In this document: one piece after another, positions 27,635-36,300 of the stretch
How positions within the stretch are numbered: position 1 is the first letter of the stretch
How the letters are laid out: every line of letters starts with the position of its first letter
Assembly (NCBI GenBank): GCA_903860135.1
Contig: CAIOPG010000018.1
Coordinates: forward strand, 1 to 38,800
DNA length: 38,800 nt
Direction of reading: 5' to 3'
Source: Candidatus Omnitrophota bacterium
GTDB taxonomy: Bacteria > Omnitrophota > Gorgyraeia > Zapsychrales > Fredricksoniimonadaceae
Translations under genes and position numbers: made by a program
Notes under the pieces: generated by a model
Told to the model about the DNA's origin: nothing
What the model saw: only the letters and a program-made list of their open reading frames with translations
Database searches by the model: none

Positions 27635-27805
27635 TTACTTCTTAAGCTTTTGCGCCTGTTCCTTGCCGAGGACGCGCCAGCACTCATGGGTGCCGGCCGG
27701 AGACTTGACAACCGCGAAGAAACGACCGCCTTTTTCTTCGACCCTGTAATCTGCTGACTCAAACTTGGCCTTGGACTTCACATCATAGAAAGACAACTTT
27801 TCCAT
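27635..27805 (-). CDS. Small basic protein, 56 aa, unknown function
   Basis: ATG 27805 is preceded by AGGAGGT seven bases away, the best ribosome site in this part of the window. The 56 codons read without a break to TAA 27635: MEKLSFYDVKSKAKF, then a middle part FFAVVKSPAG, and a Lys-rich end GKEQAQKLKK. Two aromatic-containing strands flank a Gly-Gly turn, suggesting a small beta protein; no known family was recognised. It lies between M16 peptidase and rsfS. It is below the length cut of many gene callers. Confidence 0.75.
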   Translation of the reverse strand: MEKLSFYDVKSKAKFESADYRVEEKGGRFFAVVKSPAGTHECWRVLGKEQAQKLKK

Positions 27806-27880
27806 AAACACCTCCTGTAGCAGTAAAATAATTGATTGAGTTTAGCCAAGAACCTTCTGTGTGTCAAATAAAAGTATTTC

Positions 27881-29149
27881 CTACACCGCCGCAACCGTGC
27901 GCAGGTGCTTCTCCTGATCATCGGTTATATTCCCCACAACCGCAAGGTTGAGTTTTTTAACTTTCAAAATGTCCGCCGCAACCCGGCGGATATCATCCAC
28001 TGTCAGGGCATTGACACGGCAAACCACTTCCGCGAGCGTGCGGACACGGTCACGTTTGATCACCGATTCACCCATCCACATCATGTGGTCCATGGTATCC
28101 TCAAGCCCGAGGATAAACTGACCCATGAAATATTCCTTGGCGCGCGTGAATTCGCGCGGCTTGGCCCCCTGGCACCGCAATTGCTTGAGGACTTTCATGA
28201 TGAGCTCAACCGCTTCCACCAACTTATGATTATCCACACCCGCCTTGATCATGAAAAGCCCGGTATCATCAAAGGACTTCGTTGTGCTGTACACCGAATA
28301 AGCCAGACCCCGCTTTTCACGCAGTTCGTCGAACAGGCGGCTGGACATATTCCCGCCGAGGATGACGTTAAGCACGGCCTGGGCATAAATATCAGGGTCA
28401 TTGGCCCGCAGGGACGGGAAGCCCAGCGCCACATGCATCTGCTCGATCTGTTTACGGAAAAAACTGACGCGCGGGGCACGCTGTTTGCCCTTAAAGTCAA
28501 GGTAGGTGTGACGTTGCTGACTTGGAAAATTTCCGAGCTTCTGCCCGAGGAAATCAACAAGCCAGGGATGCGAAAAATTACCGCACACCGAAACCACCAC
28601 ATTATCAGGGGTATAATAACGCCGATGAAACCCGTGCAGGGCGCGCTGGGTCAAGGCACCGACGGTTTCTTTCGTTCCGGCCAGCGTTTTACCCAGAGGA
28701 TGATCCGGCCATACCAACCCGTCGAGCAATTCAAGGACGTGATATTGCGGAAGATCGTTGTACATCTTGATCTCTTCCAAAATAATAGTGCGCTCGCGCT
28801 CCACGTCATTCTTCTGGATAAGCGGAAAAAAGACCATGTCGCAAAGGATATCGAGTGTCTGTTCAAAATGCCGGGCTGGTACTTTGGCGTAATAACAGGT
28901 CTGTTCCTCACCGGTAAAGGCATTGAGCGTTCCGCCGACACCTTCAATGCACCCCTTGATCTCGTTGCAGGAATACTTGAGGCTTCCCCGGAAAAGAATA
29001 TGCTCCAGGAAATGCGCGGCGCCTTTTTCAGCCTCGGCCTCGAAACGCCCGCCCACACCGGCCCACAAACCTACGGACACGCTCTCGCGGTCTTTCTGAT
29101 CATTGGAAACAACCCTGAGATTATTGGAAAGGGATATTTTCTGGTACAT
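27881..29149 (-). CDS. M16 family zinc peptidase (processing-peptidase-like)
   Basis: 422 aa. The inverted zinc motif HFLEH is in KGAAHFLEHILFRGS (near residue 46), with the third ligand Glu in ERERTIILEEIKMYN about 75 residues on. The R/Y active-site pair in the C-terminal half is suggested by NMSSRLFDELREKRGLAYSV. No signal peptide is evident. Members degrade or process short peptides; those like PqqL or YmxG are poorly understood. It begins 3 bases after the trpA stop. Confidence 0.92.
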   Translation of the reverse strand: MYQKISLSNNLRVVSNDQKDRESVSVGLWAGVGGRFEAEAEKGAAHFLEHILFRGSLKYSCNEIKGCIEGVGGTLNAFTGEEQTCYYAKVPARHFEQTLDILCDMVFFPLIQKNDVERERTIILEEIKMYNDLPQYHVLELLDGLVWPDHPLGKTLAGTKETVGALTQRALHGFHRRYYTPDNVVVSVCGNFSHPWLVDFLGQKLGNFPSQQRHTYLDFKGKQRAPRVSFFRKQIEQMHVALGFPSLRANDPDIYAQAVLNVILGGNMSSRLFDELREKRGLAYSVYSTTKSFDDTGLFMIKAGVDNHKLVEAVELIMKVLKQLRCQGAKPREFTRAKEYFMGQFILGLEDTMDHMMWMGESVIKRDRVRTLAEVVCRVNALTVDDIRRVAADILKVKKLNLAVVGNITDDQEKHLRTVAAV

Positions 29150-29152
29150 GGC

Positions 29153-29947
29153 TTAATGCACCGCTGCGGCAAGGGCGGCCGCGAAGTTACCCACATGCGC
29201 CCCAAGATCTGCCTGTCCCGCATGTTCATGGATCAGGCGGACAAGGGCACTGCCGACAATGACACCATCGGCACCGCGTGCTATCTCCTGCGCCTGCGCG
29301 GGCGTAGACACACCAAAACCCACGCAAACCGGCTTGTCGGTCACCTGCTTGATCTGCCGGAGCTTTTGGGCAATGTCCGACGCCTCCGCGCGCCGGGCTC
29401 CGGTCACGCCTGCCACAGCTACATAATAAATGAAACCCGTGGCCGCATCCGCGATGGCCTGCATGCGTGCCGGCGGCGTCGTTGGCGCCATAAAGAATAT
29501 CACCGCCAACCCTTTGGCCGCCGCTTCACGGCGAAGCACATCCGCCTCATCAACAGGAAGATCCGGGATAATAACCCCGTCTACCCCGGCGGCTGAAGCT
29601 GCCGCGGCAAACGCTTGATCCCCAAAATGAAAAACTGGATTGTAATAACTCATGAGCGCGATCGGCACATCCGAAACCCGGCGGATACGCCCGACAAGAT
29701 CAAGGATCTGCCTCAAATTCGTGCCTTTCTCCAGCGCCCGGAAAGAAGCCGCCTGGATCACCGGCCCGTCAGCCATGGGATCCGAGAATGGCACCCCCAG
29801 CTCAATGATATCCGCCCCTGCTTTCTCCAGTGCCAGGACCAGTTGTTCGGTCACGGCAAGGTCAGGATCCCCGGCGGTAATATACGGAATGAACGCTTTC
29901 TTGTTGGCCTTGCGCAAGGCCATGAATTTTTGATCAATACGGTTCAT
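29153..29947 (-). CDS. trpA: Tryptophan synthase alpha subunit
   Basis: 264 aa from ATG 29947 (MNRIDQKF); a GTG five codons upstream (29962) is possible. Catalytic residues Glu49 and Asp60 occur in IIELGVPFSDPMADGPVIQA at canonical numbers. GFIYYVAVAGVTGAR and GADGVIVGSALV form the phosphate-binding end of the TIM barrel. It cleaves indole-3-glycerol phosphate to indole and GAP, with TrpB upstream. Other trp genes (trpE, D, C, F) are not in the window. Confidence 0.96.
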   Translation of the reverse strand: MNRIDQKFMALRKANKKAFIPYITAGDPDLAVTEQLVLALEKAGADIIELGVPFSDPMADGPVIQAASFRALEKGTNLRQILDLVGRIRRVSDVPIALMSYYNPVFHFGDQAFAAAASAAGVDGVIIPDLPVDEADVLRREAAAKGLAVIFFMAPTTPPARMQAIADAATGFIYYVAVAGVTGARRAEASDIAQKLRQIKQVTDKPVCVGFGVSTPAQAQEIARGADGVIVGSALVRLIHEHAGQADLGAHVGNFAAALAAAVH

Positions 29948-29968
29948 ATGATTATCTTTCACCAGGCA

Positions 29969-31153
29969 TTATGGAAATAAAAGATCCTTGATCGTGCCCA
30001 TATCCTTATCACCACGGCCGGACAGGCAGACAATAACACTTTTTTTACCTTTGACCTTGGCCGCCAGCGTCGACAAATAAGCCAGGGCATGAGCTGATTC
30101 AAGCGCCGGGATGATCCCCTCGGTGCGCGCCAATAAACGCGCGGCATCCAAGGCCTCGTTATCTGTCACCGCAGCATACACCGCACGGCCAGATTCCTTA
30201 TAATAAGCATGCTCGGGGCCGACGCCCGGATAATCCAGCCCGGCGGAGATCGAATGTGCCGGCATCACCTGGCCATTGTCGTCTTGCAACAGGGCACTTT
30301 TACAACCGTGCAGTACGCCCGGCGAACCTTTGCCGAGTGCCGCGGCATGAAACGGGGTATCGATCCCGTGCCCGGCGGCTTCAACACCCACCATGCGCAC
30401 AGGCGCATCCTTGTAGAACGCATGAAAAAGCCCCATGGCATTACTGCCGCCGCCGACACAAGCCACCAGGTAATCAGGCAGTCTCTTCTCCTTGGACAAA
30501 AACTGCCGGCGGGCTTCGTGTCCGATCACGGACTGGAATTCCCGGACCATCCAGGGATACGGATGCGGCCCCGCCACTGTTCCGATCAAATAAAAAGTAT
30601 CGCTGACATTGGTGACCCAGTCCCGGATGGCCTCGTTCATGGCATCCTTGAGCGTCTTGGTGCCACTTTCCACCGGCACAACCGTAGCCCCCAGGAGGCG
30701 CATGCGCACCACGTTCAGCGACTGGCGTTTGATATCTTCCGCGCCCATATAGATCACGCACGTCAACCCAAAAAGGGCGCACACCGTAGCTGTCGCGACC
30801 CCGTGCTGGCCCGCGCCCGTTTCAGCGATAATGCGCTTTTTTCCCATACGCCGCGCGATCAATATCTGGCCGAGCGTATTGTTGACCTTGTGCGCGCCGG
30901 TATGCAGGAGGTCTTCACGTTTGAGATAAACCTTGAGCGTCTTTAGATGACGGCTTAGACGCTCCGCCGCATAAAGCATGGTCGGACGTCCGGCGTATGT
31001 CCGCAGATAAAAATCAAATTCTTTCCTGAATGCCGGATCTTTTCTGGCTTTCTTAAATTCTGCCTCAAGGTCAATGAGCAGGGCCATCAGCGTTTCAGGC
31101 ACAAACCTGCCGCCAAATTGCCCGTAATGCCCGTTCTTGTCAGGAAAATTCAT
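29969..31153 (-). CDS. trpB: Tryptophan synthase beta subunit
   Basis: 394 aa from ATG 31153 ([15 protein letters not shown]), with GAGGAG 4 bases upstream; a longer start at 31174 overlaps the previous gene and has no such site. PLP-binding Lys89 is in [16 protein letters not shown], and the phosphate loop is [10 protein letters not shown]. TrpB condenses indole with serine to tryptophan. The stop lies 21 bases before the trpA start. Confidence 0.97.
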   Translation of the reverse strand: MNFPDKNGHYGQFGGRFVPETLMALLIDLEAEFKKARKDPAFRKEFDFYLRTYAGRPTMLYAAERLSRHLKTLKVYLKREDLLHTGAHKVNNTLGQILIARRMGKKRIIAETGAGQHGVATATVCALFGLTCVIYMGAEDIKRQSLNVVRMRLLGATVVPVESGTKTLKDAMNEAIRDWVTNVSDTFYLIGTVAGPHPYPWMVREFQSVIGHEARRQFLSKEKRLPDYLVACVGGGSNAMGLFHAFYKDAPVRMVGVEAAGHGIDTPFHAAALGKGSPGVLHGCKSALLQDDNGQVMPAHSISAGLDYPGVGPEHAYYKESGRAVYAAVTDNEALDAARLLARTEGIIPALESAHALAYLSTLAAKVKGKKSVIVCLSGRGDKDMGTIKDLLFP

Positions 31154-31163
31154 ACGCTCCTCA

Positions 31164-31865
31164 TCAGGGTTCATAGCCGATCATGGTCATGACCGTATTG
31201 GCAATACCCACCGCGCCCGCGATACGTAACGGCAGGCGTCGATCACTTTTATCCATCCATACGGAATATTTCGCCGGGACACTGCGCATCAAGGCCGACG
31301 TATATGTTTTCCCTGCCGCATGAAAAGTAACATCCCCGGCATTCTCCATCATCACATCGAGCGTAGGCAGGCGCAAGGCCAGCTTTTCGCCTTTGATAAA
31401 TTCACCCTGGGCGCGATAACGGTAGATAAAACCGTATATATTGTCGACCGCCCCCTTCTTTGTGAGGGTAGCCACCGTTGTTTTACCGTCGGCGACCTTG
31501 GTCACTTTAATGCCGGCACCTGTGGGATCATAATCTTCGGTTATCTTTTCCCGGTTCCCAAAAATATTCAGGTCGCGTACGATCGTGCGCGGCAGGAAAG
31601 TATCCGGATCCATGAAAATGCGCTCTTCATCAAAGAAATTAAACCCTTTGGAGGTAAAAACAATGAGCACGGCTTTCTGGCCAGCGAGCAATTGCTCACC
31701 TATAAAAACAAGAGACGCCGCACCAACCTTGACGCCTGCCTGCTTGATCGAATAGCGGATGGTTTCACCGGGTTTGAACGGCACCGGGCGGGCCATGACC
31801 ACCGTGGCCATGGAAACAACAAAAGAAAAAATGGCCAGAGCGGCCGCCAGCTTACATTTGATCAT
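31164..31865 (-). CDS. DUF3108 secreted protein
   Basis: 233 aa from ATG 31865; the longer open frame upstream is antisense noise over the M20 gene. A signal peptide ([20 protein letters not shown]) is followed by [20 protein letters not shown], the DUF3108 start. Later blocks such as [19 protein letters not shown] and GFIYRYRAQ, and a C-terminal [16 protein letters not shown], fit the mostly beta fold. It is exported to the periplasm or outer membrane; the function is unknown. It overlaps the M20 gene end by 14 bases and is followed by trpB after 10 bases. Confidence 0.82.
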   Translation of the reverse strand: MIKCKLAAALAIFSFVVSMATVVMARPVPFKPGETIRYSIKQAGVKVGAASLVFIGEQLLAGQKAVLIVFTSKGFNFFDEERIFMDPDTFLPRTIVRDLNIFGNREKITEDYDPTGAGIKVTKVADGKTTVATLTKKGAVDNIYGFIYRYRAQGEFIKGEKLALRLPTLDVMMENAGDVTFHAAGKTYTSALMRSVPAKYSVWMDKSDRRLPLRIAGAVGIANTVMTMIGYEP

Positions 31866-32994
31866 AATCTTTAATGAATCTTTCCAGGACGCGCGCGCCG
31901 TAATAAAGTGTCTTGACCTCGGCATACTCGTCGTTGGCATGAAGGGTCCCGGCCTTGCCGAACCCGGTCGCAAAAGCGTTGATGCCATGATGCTGAAAGA
32001 ATGAAATGACCGTCGCCCCATCAGAACCTTTGAGCCTGGCTTTCTGCTTCTCGGCCTGAGCTGACTTGAGGAAGGCCTGCACAAAAGGATTCTTGGCGCT
32101 GACCTCATAGGGCAGCTGCAGGTCATCGATGATCATCTTGAACTTGGGCGTGACTGAACCGACGAGTGCCTTGACCTGACTGATGAGCGCCTTGGGGTCC
32201 ATGCCGGGCATATAACGGATATCGACCGAAAACTCACAGAAATCAGCGACCATGTTGACCTTGTCGCCGCCCCGGATGGTACCGATGTTCACCGTCGGGT
32301 GGTTCAGGAGGTCATGCTTCTTGAACTTGAATGGATACGCCTTCAGCCGGCGGATGATCTCGGCGGCCTGTTCAATGGCATTGACACCGATCCAGTTGGT
32401 CGCGCCGTGCGCTTTCTTGCCAGAAATCTGGAAACGTGAATGAAAAAGCCCTTTCTGCGCGATGACCGTATCAAAATCAACCGAATCCAGCACAAGGGCC
32501 AGGCGCGGATTCAGCACGCCTTTGTCGAGCAGCGGCTTGATCCCGTGATGACTGCCTGTTTCTTCATCGGCTGTTGCCGCCAGGATAATATCTTTGCGCG
32601 GACGGAACCCGGCTTCAACCAAAGACCGGATCGCCTCCATGGAACAGGCGAGATTTCCTTTATCATCCGAAGCCCCTCGGCCATAGATCTTGCCGCCGAC
32701 AATATCTTTGCCGAAAGGGTCATGCTTCCACCCGGTCCCGATCGGTACAACATCGGTATGCGGGGTGATCAAGAGCGCTTCTTTGGCGGCCTGCGCGCGC
32801 GGCCATGAACCTTTAAGTGTGGCGATGACATTGGGCCTGTTGAGCTTGTACGTCACAACCTCGACGTTCAATCCCAGCGACTTCATATCTTTGACAACCA
32901 GGTCCGCAATTTCGACCTCGTTGCCCGGAGGATTCTGCGAATCAATGGCAAGGACTTTCTGGGTAAGCTTGACGAGACGGTCTTTATTGATCAT
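31852..32994 (-). CDS. M20 family di-zinc peptidase/deacylase
   Basis: 380 aa from ATG 32994, which overlaps the stop of the zinc-ribbon gene by 4 bases (ATGA). Metal and catalytic residues: His79 in LLITPHTDVVP, Asp110 in GRGASDDKGN, Glu144-Glu145 in ADEETGSHHG, Asp near DSVDFD and His in AGTLHANDEY near the end. The fold is that of ArgE, DapE and dipeptidases; the substrate is not clear from motifs. It is cytoplasmic. Neighbours give no specific pathway. Confidence 0.92.
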   Translation of the reverse strand: MINKDRLVKLTQKVLAIDSQNPPGNEVEIADLVVKDMKSLGLNVEVVTYKLNRPNVIATLKGSWPRAQAAKEALLITPHTDVVPIGTGWKHDPFGKDIVGGKIYGRGASDDKGNLACSMEAIRSLVEAGFRPRKDIILAATADEETGSHHGIKPLLDKGVLNPRLALVLDSVDFDTVIAQKGLFHSRFQISGKKAHGATNWIGVNAIEQAAEIIRRLKAYPFKFKKHDLLNHPTVNIGTIRGGDKVNMVADFCEFSVDIRYMPGMDPKALISQVKALVGSVTPKFKMIIDDLQLPYEVSAKNPFVQAFLKSAQAEKQKARLKGSDGATVISFFQHHGINAFATGFGKAGTLHANDEYAEVKTLYYGARVLERFIKDYDQM

Positions 32995-33332
32995 AGGGAT
33001 GGCAACCCGTCGCGGGTGCCTGGTGAAGGTTGACTGAAAATATTCCTGGCCCGCGTTTCGCCCTCGATCCGTTTGAAATCCTGATGATCCACAAAGACCA
33101 TCCCCGGACGTTCGGCGTGAAGCTTTATCATTTTTGGAAGATGTTCCCGGATATTCTGAAAAGCGACATACTTGAAGGTTGTACCGCAAGCCGGGCACGT
33201 ATGCTCATTCAATTTGACGTCCAAAGCCTTGCAACTCGCGCAGATCCCGGACAGGACCCCATATTCCAAAAGGTGCGCCTTCACGTCGTCAAAATCAATG
33301 CTCTGATAAATACGGATCATCTGTTTGGTCAT
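32991..33332 (-). CDS. Small zinc-ribbon protein of unknown function
   Basis: 113 aa from ATG 33332 (MTKQMIRIYQ); a longer frame to 33359 is open. Two CxxC knuckles, CASC and CPAC, are about 19 residues apart (near 32 and 54), a zinc ribbon. An N-terminal half starts FDDVKAHLLEYGVL; after the ribbon comes a helical part LPKMIKLHAERPGMVFVD. I do not recognise a family. It is first in the run towards recJ, coupled to the M20 gene by an ATGA overlap. Confidence 0.7.
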   Translation of the reverse strand: MTKQMIRIYQSIDFDDVKAHLLEYGVLSGICASCKALDVKLNEHTCPACGTTFKYVAFQNIREHLPKMIKLHAERPGMVFVDHQDFKRIEGETRARNIFSQPSPGTRDGLPSL

Positions 33333-33387
33333 AGGGTGCAGATTATAGCACAGCACCAAAAGATTGCCAATACCCCATTCCAGGGCT

Positions 33388-36300
33388 TTATTCCACCCCC
33401 AGAAAAGTCGTCAGGGTCATTGTCATCGGGCGAATATCCAGAATAACCGGCGTGATTCCCCCGGCATCCTTCAACCGCTGGATCATGGCGGGGTCGAAAT
33501 TAAACTGAACGCCTTGACCGGAACTGCTGACCTTGACGTTCATCCTGTCGCGGGTGAGGTCAATACCGCCGGCCTGACTGGAATCATCTTTCATCTGGCC
33601 AACAAATGTTTTTGTTCGAAGCAGATTGTCCGGGGTTATGTAATCCGAACCTTTTGTAAGATCCACCCCCAAGGTTTCAATGCCCACCTCTTGCGCTTTA
33701 AAACTTAAATATTCCTTCAAATATACCAACATTGATTGATTGGCTTTAAAAGTGACTGCCGTCAAACGAAATCCAGCGCGCAATTTAGTCGTGGCCCCAC
33801 ACGCATGCAACATCTCATATAAATCTGATATTGGCATCGGCGGCGGCCTCACGATAACAATATCTTGGATCGAATCGTCAGGCAAGAAAGCAATGATGTC
33901 GCTATTACTTCTAAATACAAAAAGATTACCCAACCCAGAAGCCTGCGCCGGCAATTTTCGGGCATCGAACGCTGTGGCACGCACACCTTCTTGATCGCCG
34001 GGATCTTCCGAAGCATAAAGATCTACAGCCACCACAACGGCATCCGGATTAGCTGCCGCCAATGCAAGCGCATTCTTTGTATTGCCCGCACCTATCTCAA
34101 GGATGATCGGCTTGCCTGACTGTAATTGCGCTTCAAACCTACCAACATCTTCTTTAGTATTTCTTTGTTCAGTAAGATAAAACTGTAATGCCGATCCACT
34201 TCTTTGTTGCGCCGCATTATTTCTTATAGAATTAATATGCCAAGCCTTGTCCAACGATGCCAGCCGTCTGCCAACAACGTCACTGCTCATTGGTATAATG
34301 GCGAACTCACCGAAGCCTGTAAGAGTAAGAAAATCATTAGATGCCATGGTGATACGCGCAAACGCCATTGCCAAATTAATATATTCTTTATCTACATTTT
34401 TTCTTTTTTCTTCAAGCAAAGCCCCTAAAAGATTTCGCAAGGCAACACTTTTGGCCATTGAAGCTGGTTGTTTACTTAATGCCGCTATCTTCAGCACACC
34501 CTCCTCGTCCGGATATATCTTTAATGCGGCTTCAGCCCGCCCGACAAGACTTTCATCATCCAATCCAGGCACTTTTAATGTGTTAACTTCGACCGGCAAC
34601 GACCGCCCAAAATCACTCCAAAAATCCAACTCCAACCCTGAAGATTGAACATACTCATCCCAGCTACCAAAAACCTGACTCACCACCCCCGGCCCGTCCA
34701 CATTGACATTGGCTATCATATACCCGGCGAAGTGATCTTGCTGGCCGCCAGGCCCCTCCGTAAAGACCGTGGCCCTTATCAACCCGGCCCCAGGCAGCGC
34801 ATCCTGAAGTTCATTCATTTGCAGATGCCCGTCTTTAAGGTCAACATCATACCGCATGCCCGCATGAAAATTCATCACAAACCTTACAGATTGCCCATTC
34901 CTCGCAATAGTTCGGGAAAAAAGCTCGCTGGGACTTTTTCGATCAAGCTCCTCGAATAATTGCTTTACAGAATTATTGCTGTCTTCCCAGGTGACCGGGG
35001 CATTAACGGCACCATTATCACTGGGCGTGTTGTGGTACTGCTGTGCCTGATCGGAATTATTTTTCTGTTCCTGTTTAATCGGAATACTACCCCAATAAAT
35101 ATTCCCGCTTGTAGGATAAAAGGGATTGCGATGCCCGTCGATGCTGATAACATCACCATTGGTTAACACCTGCCCTCCGAGGACCCATTGACCATCAGCA
35201 TTCAGCGACATATATTCATCCGGGACTTCCGCCACCACCGTAATGCCGGCTTTTTGTGTCCGGGAAACAGTATGCACAGAAAGTTTCCTGGTCAGGATGC
35301 TGACTCCTTTGGGAATAAGGCTGAGCATTTCAGGGACCTCATGATCCAATACCAAAATCACCCCATCAATACCCGTTACAGATCGAGGATCAGCCTGCTT
35401 CATGGCAAGATATTTCGTCTGAAGCGTACCTGCCTTAGCAATGGAATCCGCAACCCATCCACGAAAAGCCCCACCGCTTAACCCTTTACCGCTTGCCAGC
35501 GGTTGAGGGGCTGCCTCTAAATTGAATTCCGAAAGACCTTCCTCAATAGAATCATCATTACTTTGAGTTAACCAAATCTTGCCGTTACGATCAACAACAA
35601 ATTCAACCAAAGGGTTATACCCAAAAATATCCTTGACCTTCAAGGCCTGCGCCAGAAGTTGTCCATAAAGTTCAGGATTTAATTCCTCAAAGACCTTTTT
35701 CTCCCCTGCTAATGACTCCATTCGGCTTATCGGGACAGCAAGTTTACTTGGCTCGCTCATGATTTGATGACCCTTTCCCCCGTAAAGAAATTCACCATCA
35801 AGGAAGTATTTTCCGTCAGGTGACATCAGCAATGCCGCGCTACCAGCGCCCAAGGCAAGTTGATCCACGGCTTCATGCAAGATTACAGTCGTTCCCCAAC
35901 GTTCCGACAGATGCTGTTCCTGACGAGCCTGCGTTGCCTCAGGGGAATCCCATGAAGCGTAAACTTTCTTAATGGCGTCAATGACCCGATCAACCATGTC
36001 ATCTTCAAAGCCCGCTGAAATATCTCCTATCGTCAATAAAAGTCCCGGCAACATAAACGCTGTCCCACTCCGGATATATAAAGACAATGGCTGACCGGGA
36101 TTCACGGCATGTGCCGATATATATTTAATTTCTTTGATGATCTTTTGCCTGAAACCAGGTGAATCAATCATCCCGTCCTGCGCCAACAATCTGGGACTAA
36201 TAATTACCCCCGGAGAAACCGGCAAGCCTTCTTCACTCATGCGGAGAAGATTCAAGCCTTTCTTGCCCCAGCGTGATAATGATCGGAGCACGTTGGCGGG

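Noticed and set aside
27905-29596. 563-codon open frame on the plus strand
   Set aside because: It lies antisense to the well-supported M16 peptidase and trpA genes and shows no domain; high-GC third positions of the true genes keep it open.
31866-32126. N-terminal extension of the DUF3108 frame
   Set aside because: It runs over the M20 gene, is Ser/Arg-rich without similarity, while a signal peptide starts at 31865.
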